From Candidatus Hydrogenedentota bacterium (GTDB taxonomy: Bacteria; Hydrogenedentota; Hydrogenedentia; Hydrogenedentales; SLHB01), in contig DAOLNV010000011.1 in NCBI GenBank assembly GCA_035416745.1, positions 88,270 to 100,893 on the forward strand: 12,624 nucleotides of DNA, read 5' to 3'. The notes under the pieces are model-generated. The model made no database searches. It saw nothing but the letters and a program-made list of their open reading frames with translations, and had not been told where the DNA came from. Below, piece by piece: positions 1 through 7,318 of the stretch. The stretch's first letter is position 1, and each line of letters opens with the position of its first letter. The translations under genes and the position numbers were made by a program.

Positions 1-2858
1 ACCGCCACGCCGGGCTCGGGGCAGCTCACCTCGACCGGCTGGCCCTCAGCCGTTACCGCGAGGGGTTTTGCATACCGCACGCGGCAGGGCCCGTCTTTGC
101 CGGTCCGGACGGCGGCGCGGACAAGCGCACCGTCTCGCCAATCCATGTCGACCTCGAACACGCCGCGCGCGCAAAGGCCGTGCGCGTGCCCGGTTTCCCA
201 TGCCCCCGGCAGCGCCGGGAGCAGATGAAGCTCGGCGTTGTGGCTTTGGAGGAGCATTTCGGCGATGCCCGCCGTGCCGCCGAAGTTGCCGTCGATCTGG
301 AACGGCGGATGGTTGTCGAAGAGGTTGGGCAGGGTGGATTTTGCCAGCAGGGCATGGATGTTTTCGTGGGCCAGCTCGGCCTCGCGCAGCCGTGCCCAGA
401 AACTGATGATCCAGGCGCGGCTCCACCCCGTATGCCCGCCGCCGTGAGACAAACGGTACTCGAGGGATTTGCGCACCGCCGCCGCAAGTTCGGGCGTGCC
501 TTCGAGGGTGATCTGGTGGCCGGGATGGAGGCCGTAAAGATGCGACATGTGGCGATGGCCGGGTTCGGGTTCGTCGTAATCCTCGATCCACTCCTGGAGC
601 CGGCCGGTCTTCGGGCTGATCTGGAGCGGGGCGAGGCGGTCGAGGGCCGATTCGAGTTCTTCGCGGAATTCCGCGTCAATCCCAAGGATTGTGCTGGCTT
701 CGATGCAATTGGTAAACAGGTCGTGGACGATCATGAGGTCCATGGTGGCGCCGTAGGTGAACATAGACGTCGTGCCATCGGGTTTGCGGAAGCTGTTCTC
801 GGGGGAATGGGAGGGATTGGTGACCAGCCGGCCGCCGGGTTCTTCGACGAGGAAATCGAGCAGAAACAGGGCCGCGCCTTTCATGAGCGGGTACGCGCGC
901 TCGCGCAGGAAGTCCACGTCGCCCGTGAACTCGTAATGTTCGTAGGGATGCTGTGCCAGCCACGCGGCGCCCATGGGCCAGATGCCCCACACGCCGTCCG
1001 CGGGCGTGGTGAAGCCGAAGATGTCGGTGAGGTGATGCACGACCCAGCCGCGGGCCCCGTAATGCACTTGAGCCGTGCGTTCGCCTGACGCGACGAGCGA
1101 ATCCATCAGGTCGAACAGGGGCATGTGGCATTCGCTGAGATTAGCCGCCTCGGCGGGCCAGTAGTTCATCTGCAGGTTGATGTTGGTATGGTAATCGCTG
1201 TTCCAGGGGGCTTCGATGTGCTCGTTCCAGATGCCCTGAAGGTTTGCGGGGAGGCAGCCCGGCCGCGAAGACCCCATGAGAAGGTAGCGTCCGAACTGGA
1301 AGTACAGCGCCGCGAGGGCGGGGTCGTCTTCGCCGTTTCGGACGCGTTCGAGCCGCGCGTCGGTGGGCAAACGGGGCGCTGGATTCTGGCCCAGCTCGAG
1401 GTCGACGCGGCGGAACAGGGTGCGGTGGTCCGCGACGTGGGCCTCGCGCAGCTCCGGGTACCCGGGTGCGTCAGCCAGAGTTTGGCGGGTTGATTCGAGC
1501 GGGTCTCCGCCGCGGTAGTTGGTGGCAGCCGCAATGACGAGCGTGATCGCGTCGGCTTTGTCGACCTGCATCGAACCGCCGCTGTTACGCAGTTGCCCGC
1601 CCTCGAGGCGTGCCGCGAGGCGCCCCGCGAAGTTCAACCCTGCGATTTCATCCGTTTCGTGATGACGGATGCCGAGCTGCCCGGCCAGGACGAGTTGATC
1701 GGGGCCTTCGCTCGAGCACACGGCGTCCTTGGGGCGCGTCAGGGTGATGCCGCAAGACAATGCGGCCGGTTTGCCGGCTTCGACGCGCACTACGACGACG
1801 TCGTGTGGAGCAGAGGCGAAGACCTCGCGCGTATAGGTCACACCGTCAACGGCGTAAGTGGTCGAAGCGATGCCCGTGTCGAGATTCAACTCGCGGCGGT
1901 AGTTGGCGACTTGTTGAGGCGGCGGAAACGAAAGAACGAGATCGCCCAGGGTTTGATACGACTTGATGCGCTGGGGGTTGCCCATCATGTTGTCGGCGAG
2001 CGTCGTGGCTTCGGCATTCCTTCCTTCGAACAGGAGCCGGCGCACTTCGGGCAGCACCTCGAGCGCTTTCGGATTGGTGGTATCGCGCGGATAGCCTTCC
2101 CAGAGCGTTTCTTCGTTGAGCTGGATGCGCTCGTCTCCCGCCCGTCCGAACACCATCGCGCCCAGGCGGCCGTTGCCGACGGGGAGGGCGTCGGTCCACG
2201 CCTGCGCCATCTGCCTGTACCACAGGCACAATGCGCCCTCGGGGGGCGGGGCCTCGCCGAGGTAATCCATCGCGACAAAACCGGGGAAGGCGTTTGTTTC
2301 CATCTCGAGTACCTTTGCCAGATCGATGACAGCCGGGTCAATTGCCGGGCCGGGCCAATTCTTCCATGCGGAGTCGTCGCCTTGGCGGACCTGCCACATG
2401 CCGTCGAGGCCGAGCCGTCCGTTGGCGCCGGACAATTGAATCGCGCCGCTGACGAATCCGCCGCTGCCTTCCTCGTCGTATACGCGCACCGTGACGAGGT
2501 TCCACGCGCCCGTCCGGACCAGTTCCGGCGGGACGATATAGCGGCGGGGCTTCTCGGAAGCGCCCTCGTAATCGGGCGGCATCGAGCCGGTCGCGCCCAC
2601 GCGTTCGCCATTGAAGAATGTTTCATCGGCGTCGTCGATGCGGGCGAGTTCAAGGATCAAGCGCTGACCGGCCCAGCCCGAGGGGATGCGCACGAAACAC
2701 CGGTACCAGGCAAACCCGTCGTAGTTGCTCCATGCTTCGCCGCCGGGGCTGTTTTCCCACGCTCCGGGGAGTTTCGCAGGCTCCCAACCGGCGCCAGCCG
2801 CCGCCAAGGCGGCCGAGGTGATGAAGACACTCGCCAGAAACACCCCCAGCTTTCGCAT
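1..2858 (-). CDS. Exported GH95 alpha-L-fucosidase with N-terminal galactose-binding-like domain (3' end cut by window)
   Basis: The frame is open from the ATG at 2858 to the window edge, giving 952 codons with only a short C-terminus likely missing. Residues 1-21 are a signal peptide ending near an Ala-rich cleavage site. Residues about 25-150 look like a jelly-roll galactose-binding domain of the type fused to sialate O-acetylesterases. The GH95 core starts near residue 210 (LPVGNGRLGAMVFG). The family's catalytic residues, as known from Bifidobacterium AfcA, can be placed: Asn559 and Asn561 in HTNINLQMNYWP, Glu687 in PSHSPEN and Asp856 in FQIDGNFGG. GGGHTGWSRAW lies at about 806-816. His557, two residues before the first Asn, is the residue I recall favouring L-fucose over L-galactose. 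The enzyme should remove terminal alpha-L-fucose in the periplasm or outside the cell. A GGAGG at 2865-2869, 6 nt upstream, fixes the start. No frameshift was seen at the sites checked. Confidence 0.93.
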   Translation of the reverse strand, partial: MRKLGVFLASVFITSAALAAAGAGWEPAKLPGAWENSPGGEAWSNYDGFAWYRCFVRIPSGWAGQRLILELARIDDADETFFNGERVGATGSMPPDYEGASEKPRRYIVPPELVRTGAWNLVTVRVYDEEGSGGFVSGAIQLSGANGRLGLDGMWQVRQGDDSAWKNWPGPAIDPAVIDLAKVLEMETNAFPGFVAMDYLGEAPPPEGALCLWYRQMAQAWTDALPVGNGRLGAMVFGRAGDERIQLNEETLWEGYPRDTTNPKALEVLPEVRRLLFEGRNAEATTLADNMMGNPQRIKSYQTLGDLVLSFPPPQQVANYRRELNLDTGIASTTYAVDGVTYTREVFASAPHDVVVVRVEAGKPAALSCGITLTRPKDAVCSSEGPDQLVLAGQLGIRHHETDEIAGLNFAGRLAARLEGGQLRNSGGSMQVDKADAITLVIAAATNYRGGDPLESTRQTLADAPGYPELREAHVADHRTLFRRVDLELGQNPAPRLPTDARLERVRNGEDDPALAALYFQFGRYLLMGSSRPGCLPANLQGIWNEHIEAPWNSDYHTNINLQMNYWPAEAANLSECHMPLFDLMDSLVASGERTAQVHYGARGWVVHHLTDIFGFTTPADGVWGIWPMGAAWLAQHPYEHYEFTGDVDFLRERAYPLMKGAALFLLDFLVEEPGGRLVTNPSHSPENSFRKPDGTTSMFTYGATMDLMIVHDLFTNCIEASTILGIDAEFREELESALDRLAPLQISPKTGRLQEWIEDYDEPEPGHRHMSHLYGLHPGHQITLEGTPELAAAVRKSLEYRLSHGGGHTGWSRAWIISFWARLREAELAHENIHALLAKSTLPNLFDNHPPFQIDGNFGGTAGIAEMLLQSHNAELHLLPALPGAWETGHAHGLCARGVFEVDMDWRDGALVRAAVRTGKDGPCRVRYAKPLAVTAEGQPVEVSCPEPGVA

Positions 2859-2864
2859 GAATCG

Positions 2865-2869
2865 CCTCC
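2865..2869 (-). promoter_or_regulatory. Ribosome binding site of the GH95 gene
   Basis: GGAGG on the minus strand lies 6 nt before the ATG at 2858. It supports this start, which opens directly into a signal peptide. Confidence 0.7.
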
Positions 2870-3067
2870 GTTGGTTGGCAGTCGCACGCTGGAACGCAGC
2901 CCTATGATATTGGCCGATGACGCCGGCCCAGCGCAAGCAGGGAAGAGCACCATAATCGGATAATGGGAAGCAAAGCCACAGATGCACTTTGGCATTCGGG
3001 GTGCAGGCCGGGGTTTCGACACAGCCGCCGGGTGAGATACGGCCGGCGCACACGTATAGCCGCCCAC

Positions 3068-3114
3068 CGCCAACGGCGCGAAACATGCCAGGCCAGACTG
3101 AAGGTCTGGGGAAG
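3068..3114 (+). repeat. Structured 47-bp repeat, copy A
   Basis: The copy opens with CGCCAACGGCGCG, which folds as a 4-bp hairpin with an AAC loop at 3068-3078. A second hairpin follows at 3093-3109: CCAGAC, loop TGAAG, GTCTGG. It aligns without gaps to the reverse complement of 3251-3297 at 36 of 47 positions. A third small hairpin with a GAAG loop follows at 3135-3148 and is shortly followed by ACAT. Confidence 0.7.
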
Positions 3115-3250
3115 CGGAGCCCCCTGAATCCCCCGAAGTGAAGGCTTCAAGCGTGCGAGAACATATTCGCATTTCACGTTGGCGGGACTGAGCGGTTTCG
3201 GTACGGGGATGTTTCGGGCCTTCAGCCCTCCTTTTTGTTGTTGGCGCTGT

Positions 3251-3297
3251 CTTCCCTGGCCCTTCGGGCCAGGCTGGTATGTGACGCGCCGTTGGCG
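3251..3297 (-). repeat. Structured 47-bp repeat, copy B (inverted relative to copy A)
   Basis: Read on the minus strand, this copy starts with the same 13 bases as copy A (CGCCAACGGCGCG). It then shares ACAT, CCAG, GAAGG and GGGAAG at identical spacing. Its second hairpin extends to 8 bp (CCTGGCCC, TTC, GGGCCAGG on the plus strand at 3255-3273). Compared with copy A, three stem pairs are changed on both sides and pairing is kept. Further along the minus strand another TGAAG-loop hairpin (3228-3216) is followed by ACAT, mirroring copy A. The layout resembles a BIME, meaning REP-like units facing each other. Confidence 0.7.
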
Positions 3298-3504
3298 CTG
3301 AAGAAGACCGGGCGACAGTCGGGTCGCATGAGCCGCGTGGTGCTGCGCCCCGTTTTCCCAGTGCTTACCCGGACCGGGGAGAGCAGAAAAGCGGAAGCCG
3401 CGCTGCGGCAAGGGGAATCCGGCCGCCGCGCCGCGACATATGCGGCATGATTCGCTTTCATGCCACTCGATGTCTTCGTAAACGCTTTCCCGTGACCTGC
3501 CGGC

Positions 3505-3993
3505 TTACCTTTGCGGAGCTTCCGAAGGCGTCTCGGCCGACACCTTGATAAGCCCGCCCCAAAGCACATTCATCACAATCTTCCGCTCTTTCTCGTCGAA
3601 ACTCTGTGCTCCGATGACAAGAACCGCGGTGTCGCCTTCGAACAGTCCCCGGAACGGCCGGGAGTCTCCGATGGCCACGAGCGTTTTGGAATAGAGGTTC
3701 ACCACGTTCGAGGGATCCCAGGGGGCGGTGTAGATCTTGTCGTCGCCGATAGCGACATGGACGGCGTTTGGCTGCACGCCGGGCGAGGGAGTGTTCGCGA
3801 AATCGAATCCGCGGGCGTCCAGAATCAGCCCGATGCCCGGGCTTATCAGGTAAGGGGCCGGGTCCGTCTCCTTCCCCATGGCATGCGCCTCATCTACGAA
3901 GATGACCCGGTACTCTTGCGGGAGCGCTTCTTGCTCAGAGCAGGAGAGCATGCAGATCGCCACGGGCAAGGACCCCCACCATACCTTGCGCAT
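3505..3993 (-). CDS. Small exported protein of unknown function, probable lipoprotein (162 aa)
   Basis: I do not recognise this protein. The open frame extends further upstream, but that extension (back to 4170) is compositionally unlike protein and would run into the preceding gene. I chose the ATG at 3993, preceded by a G-rich stretch (AAAGGGGG) about 7 nt upstream. The N-terminus (MRKVWWGSLPVAICMLSC) is a short positively charged and hydrophobic segment ending at Cys18, a weak lipobox because the -3 residue is Met. The mature part is about 145 residues of mixed hydrophobic and polar sequence with no obvious catalytic motif. It is the last gene of a three-gene set of envelope proteins on this strand, 121 nt after the four-helix membrane protein. 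It stops at TAA 3507-3505. A plain signal peptide rather than lipidation is possible. Confidence 0.68.
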   Translation of the reverse strand: MRKVWWGSLPVAICMLSCSEQEALPQEYRVIFVDEAHAMGKETDPAPYLISPGIGLILDARGFDFANTPSPGVQPNAVHVAIGDDKIYTAPWDPSNVVNLYSKTLVAIGDSRPFRGLFEGDTAVLVIGAQSFDEKERKIVMNVLWGGLIKVSAETPSEAPQR

Positions 3994-4114
3994 TACCAAC
4001 CCCCTTTGTTTATCGGCTGCTGCAATCTGGAATTCCTGGCTCCTGTTTGGCCTCGATATCGCGTATGTCTCGCAGGACGCGTGGGTCATCCAGGTCTGGG
4101 AAGATCTACATGTC

Positions 4115-4756
4115 TCATGAGTCTCTGGGTTGCCATTGCCGGTTCGGGTCTTCTTGCGCGTCTTGCCCAAGGCCTTCGTTCAATTCGCCCAGGCGATGCA
4201 TGAGGACATCGTCCATGCGCGTTCGTTCTTTTTCGCTCAGGCACTCTGCTTCCCAGACCTCGAGGCTTGAAGGGCCGCGTCGAATTGTGCGTGCCGAGCC
4301 TTTTCGCGGGCTGTGGCAGATAAAGAACAGGAGTCTGGCAACCCAGAAAATGAGCGGCAGTACAATAAGAGACACTACAGCCGCGCCAAACACCATCGCT
4401 TTGGTGTCCACTGAAAGGGTTGTGCGGGGGAGAAGGATGATTGGCAGTGCGAAAAGGACTACATTTAAGGTGGTGAAGTACAGCGCCCAGAAGAATACGC
4501 TGCGGCTGTCGAATTGCCGGGGGTATCTCCAGGCGAAGAAGATGTGGAGCGCTACTGCAATGATAAAGAAGAATCCGGCGATGTAGAGGGCGATAGGCGG
4601 TGACGGCGGGTATAGTTCGTTCACCCACCCCGGGGTGCTGGTATCAACGAAATGGTCCAGGAAGATCTGCATGCCCAGAAAGAAGCCCGCGAACAGATAG
4701 AATAGCCGGCAATACTTTTGAAACCAGTAGCGGTCTTCGTAGCTAAGCTTGCCCAC
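4115..4756 (-). CDS. Four-helix integral membrane protein of unknown function (213 aa)
   Basis: The gene starts at GTG 4756 with a GGAGG-type ribosome binding site ending 9 nt upstream. Four hydrophobic segments lie at about residues 15-33, 54-77, 87-110 and 120-147, with Trp, Phe and Tyr at several helix ends. A polar, mostly charged tail of about 65 residues follows (148-213). It includes a probable helix (ECLSEKERTRMDDVLMHRLG) and is likely cytoplasmic by the positive-inside rule (SPRKGSARTIRR directly after helix 4). No family signature was recognised. The tail could be a docking surface. The gene lies 136 nt downstream of the single-pass membrane protein and 121 nt upstream of the small lipoprotein, in the same orientation. 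The frame and start are firm; the function is unknown. Confidence 0.82.
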   Translation of the reverse strand: MGKLSYEDRYWFQKYCRLFYLFAGFFLGMQIFLDHFVDTSTPGWVNELYPPSPPIALYIAGFFFIIAVALHIFFAWRYPRQFDSRSVFFWALYFTTLNVVLFALPIILLPRTTLSVDTKAMVFGAAVVSLIVLPLIFWVARLLFFICHSPRKGSARTIRRGPSSLEVWEAECLSEKERTRMDDVLMHRLGELNEGLGQDAQEDPNRQWQPRDS

Positions 4757-4765
4757 CTCAACACG

Positions 4766-4772
4766 CCTCCCT
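4766..4772 (-). promoter_or_regulatory. Ribosome binding site deciding the GTG start at 4756
   Basis: GAGGGAGG-like sequence on the minus strand lies 9 nt before GTG 4756. No in-frame ATG, GTG or TTG lies nearer, so the unusual GTG start is favoured. Confidence 0.55.
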
Positions 4773-4892
4773 CTCTTAGTCTATACCACTATCCGCGGTT
4801 TTCATTCATCTTTTCGGAGCGACTCGCGCGGCCGGCGCGTGACGATGATGCGCCGCGCCACGAGAGGGTGACGTGTGAGGGGGCGCGGTCCG

Positions 4893-6185
4893 CTATTCCA
4901 TCAGTTCCATCGAACCGAGGATATTGAGGTTGAGGCTGAGCAGGGACTCGCCCCCGATGCCGGAGTCGGCGCCGAGAAGGTCTTCCACACCGGCCGCGGA
5001 CCCGCCAAGAAGAGCGTCCGGATTGGTCAGTAAGCCTCCGAGCAATCCTGACAAGTTGCCGAGCATCTGCGCGAAATCCATGCGCAGGTTGAGGTCCATA
5101 TCCGCCAACACAAGCTGTCCGTCGGTGGTATCGAAATGGATACGGTTCTCGCCCGAAAGCTCGAACACGGGCATCTGGATGCCCAGTACTTCTCCCAAGG
5201 CGCTTTCCGGAACATTGACGGCGCCGCCGGTCTGCTCGGAGATGAACTGCTGCTCGATGACGCCGCACAGCCGGCCCTTTATTTGCTCGTATCCCACGAA
5301 GGTGTTGACAATCCGGGCGGAGGCCGGCGTACCAAAGCCGGGGACGGGCAACGCGATATGGCTTTCCCATTGTTGGCCCTGCACCACCTTCCCTCTGGGA
5401 AACTCGAGGGTCGAAAAGTTGGGCACGGCGGCCAGCATCGCACCGATATTCTGCGAGTTGGACAGTCTGAGCACTTGCCCGTTCGGCGCGACCACCATGT
5501 CGACGGGTTCCTGGAGGAATTCGAGCTGCGGGATGCCCTTGGTCGAGCCCACTCCCTGCTGCGTGTCCACGGGCGTCTTGTCGCCGCGGGACACACGCGC
5601 GTCGTTCGGGGTGACCTCCATCGAAAACGGCTCATCCATGAAATTGCCCTGCAACGAGCTCTTGTCGAAGGTCATGCGGAGAAGTGCATTGCCCGCCTGG
5701 TCCACATCGCGGGTTTGAAGGCTCATCGTGCTCTCGAAATCCATCAACACGCCCGAATCAGTAAGCGCTTCGACGCCTTTACCGCTGATTTTCGAGGCAA
5801 CGCGGTACTTCAGGTTGTCGTCCCGGGCAAATTTGAATGCAAACGGCCCGTCAGCCACACCTTGGTATTGCTCGGAAGGCGCCAGCGGCCAGATAGGGGC
5901 ATCGGTCACGATGGACTGGGACGCGGTCGGTCCGGCGGCTTCGCGCGGGCCCGCGCCGTGCTGATGGCGGCCGATTGCATGACCCATCACGGGACGGTCG
6001 GGCGTTTGCGCGGGACTGCTCTCGAGACGGCGCGGGGAAATAGAGATTTCGTAGCGGGTGGCAAACCAGAACCCGAGGCCGAGCCCCACTGCGAGCAGAA
6101 TTGCGCCCGCAATGACCATGGATAGGGCGACAACAACGGCGCGGCCGCGCCCGGATTCAGGATCTTTGGGATGCGCCTCGCTCAT
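4893..6185 (-). CDS. Single-pass membrane-anchored protein with a large extracytoplasmic domain (430 aa)
   Basis: The start at ATG 6185 puts a transmembrane anchor at residues 16-42, after a short charged N-terminus. The frame stays open upstream to 6374, but that extension would overlap the preceding gene and reads as Arg/Cys-rich noise. A Pro/Gln/Gly linker (about 50-100) precedes a beta-rich domain at about 110-370, with phrases such as LKYRVASKISGKGVE and VAPNGQVLRLSN. This resembles exported DUF6263-type proteins, but only by general impression. The C-terminus (about 375-430) is Leu/Gly/Asn-rich (GLLGGLLTNPDALLGG) and may be amphipathic. Anchor topology suggests an N-in protein with the domain facing the periplasm. 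It starts 64 nt after the FMN-protein stop, and a TATAAT abuts the start codon. Stop TAG at 4895-4893. Function unknown. Confidence 0.8.
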   Translation of the reverse strand: MSEAHPKDPESGRGRAVVVALSMVIAGAILLAVGLGLGFWFATRYEISISPRRLESSPAQTPDRPVMGHAIGRHQHGAGPREAAGPTASQSIVTDAPIWPLAPSEQYQGVADGPFAFKFARDDNLKYRVASKISGKGVEALTDSGVLMDFESTMSLQTRDVDQAGNALLRMTFDKSSLQGNFMDEPFSMEVTPNDARVSRGDKTPVDTQQGVGSTKGIPQLEFLQEPVDMVVAPNGQVLRLSNSQNIGAMLAAVPNFSTLEFPRGKVVQGQQWESHIALPVPGFGTPASARIVNTFVGYEQIKGRLCGVIEQQFISEQTGGAVNVPESALGEVLGIQMPVFELSGENRIHFDTTDGQLVLADMDLNLRMDFAQMLGNLSGLLGGLLTNPDALLGGSAAGVEDLLGADSGIGGESLLSLNLNILGSMELME

Positions 6186-6191
6186 GTCACC

Positions 6192-6197
6192 ATTATA
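6192..6197 (-). promoter_or_regulatory. TATAAT directly upstream of the start at 6185 (possible leaderless promoter -10)
   Basis: A perfect TATAAT on the minus strand lies 6 nt before the ATG at 6185. Transcription from it would begin at or next to the start codon, and no Shine-Dalgarno sequence is present. No recognisable -35 box is seen at 16-18 nt, so this is tentative. Confidence 0.3.
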
Positions 6198-6249
6198 CCA
6201 TGCCGCTGCCCGCGCCGATTCGGAGGGCGCTGCCCGCCGATACTGGAAA

Positions 6250-7317
6250 TCAGGCGCCGCGCAGCTCGTCCAGCAAGCTGGCCATGAGTTCCTTGACGGT
6301 GAGGATCTCGTGCACGCGGGACACGTTCTGTCCCGCGAACACCAGCCCGCCCTCCATATCCCCGTCGTAGGCATTGAGAAGCGCGTATGCGATGCAATAC
6401 CGCGAGTCGTAGATCTTGCAGGTGCTCAGGCATTTGTAGGGGCAGTTGATCGGGATGGGTTCGCCGCTATCCAAGCGCTCGAGAAACCGGTTCCTGATCG
6501 CGCGCCCCGGAATACCCACCGGACTCTTGATGATGACGATGTCGTCTTCCGTCGCATCCAGATAGGCCTGCTTGAACGCATCGGACACGCCGCACTCCTT
6601 CGTGCAGACGAAGCGTGTCGCCATCTGGACGCCCGCCGCCCCCAGCGAAAGCATCCGGGCGATATCCGCGCCCGTGTAAATGCCTCCCGCGGCAATGACC
6701 GGGATTTTCACTCCAAACGCGTCCTCGAACGGCTTGAGGGCTTCGATGACTTCAGGCACGAGCCGTTCGAGGGAGAAATCCTCGGCGTGGGCGAGTTCTT
6801 CCTCCGAGAATCCGAGATGTCCGCCGGCAAGCGGGCCCTCGAGCACGACCGCCTGGGCGGTGCGGCCATACCGCTTTTGCCAGGTGCGCAGGATCAGCGT
6901 CGCGGCGCGGCCCGAACTGACGATCGGCACGAGGTTGACGGTGGTGTCCTCGACCATGGCGGGCAGCTTGAGCGGCAACCCGGCCCCCACCACGATCATC
7001 TTGATGCCTTCCTTCACGCAGGAGCGTATCAGGGTTTCCGCGTTGCTCAACACGCTCATGACGTTGACCGCGATGTGGCCGTTGGTGGCGCTCTTGGCTT
7101 TACGGATTTCCTCGGCGATGGCTTCGCCGCTGACGGCCTCGTAGTCCTCGCGGGTGGTGCGGATGTCGCCGATGCCGACGCTTGCGATGGTGCCGATGCC
7201 GCCCTCGTTGGCGACGGCGGCCGCCAGCGACGACAACGACACCTTGACCCCCATGCCCCCCTGAACGATGGGCACGTCGGCCGTGATGGTACCTATCTGA
7301 AGTTTTGGGATTTCCAC
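6250..7317 (-). CDS. FMN-dependent nitronate monooxygenase / enoyl-ACP reductase II (FabK) family protein (355 aa)
   Basis: A TIM-barrel flavoprotein of the NPD/FabK family. It has IVQGGMGV at residues 17-24, the family motif GPLAGGHLGF at 161-170 with the probable catalytic His167, and FMN-phosphate-binding stretches IAAGGIYTG (208-216) and GAAGVQMATRF (226-236). The C-terminal part carries four cysteines, C292-x3-C296-x3-C300-x7-C308 (CPYKCLSTCKIYDSRYC). Two more lie at 238 and 242. I associate such a cluster with one nitronate-monooxygenase-like subgroup. It starts at GTG 7317, 1 nt after the fabF stop, with GGAG inside fabF placed 6 nt upstream, so translation is probably coupled. It could reduce enoyl-ACP in fatty-acid elongation beside FabF or oxidise alkyl nitronates. 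Sequence alone does not separate these. Stop TGA 6252-6250. Confidence 0.88.
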   Translation of the reverse strand: MEIPKLQIGTITADVPIVQGGMGVKVSLSSLAAAVANEGGIGTIASVGIGDIRTTREDYEAVSGEAIAEEIRKAKSATNGHIAVNVMSVLSNAETLIRSCVKEGIKMIVVGAGLPLKLPAMVEDTTVNLVPIVSSGRAATLILRTWQKRYGRTAQAVVLEGPLAGGHLGFSEEELAHAEDFSLERLVPEVIEALKPFEDAFGVKIPVIAAGGIYTGADIARMLSLGAAGVQMATRFVCTKECGVSDAFKQAYLDATEDDIVIIKSPVGIPGRAIRNRFLERLDSGEPIPINCPYKCLSTCKIYDSRYCIAYALLNAYDGDMEGGLVFAGQNVSRVHEILTVKELMASLLDELRGA

Positions 7318-7318
7318 G

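Larger units (their letters stand above)
2859..3504. other. Gene-free stretch of about 650 bp containing structured repeats
   Basis: No convincing coding sequence was found on either strand. Open frames here lack ribosome binding sites and give arginine/proline-rich, low-quality translations. The middle (3068-3297) carries a pair of inverted 47-bp repeats with hairpins, described separately. The part from 3300 to 3504 has further short palindromes, such as GCGAC...GTCGC at 3312-3327 and CCGGaCCGG near 3370. The GH95 promoter should lie here, but no clear -35/-10 pair stood out. Confidence 0.6.

Noticed and set aside
53..685. Apparent frameshift in the GH95 gene suggested by several minus-strand open frames in other phases
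   Set aside because: Motifs at 2397, 1167, 798, 546, 411 and 291 are all in the phase of the ATG at 2858, so the gene is intact to the window edge.
1593..2963. Long plus-strand open frame (456 codons) across the GH95 gene
   Set aside because: It lies antisense to the clear GH95 frame, has no family motif or ribosome binding site, and reflects the high GC content.
3216..3236. GGGC-loop-GCCC followed by TCCTTTTTG on the plus strand, resembling an intrinsic terminator
   Set aside because: The stem is only 4 bp, and no plus-strand gene lies upstream to terminate. It fits better as part of the repeat pair.
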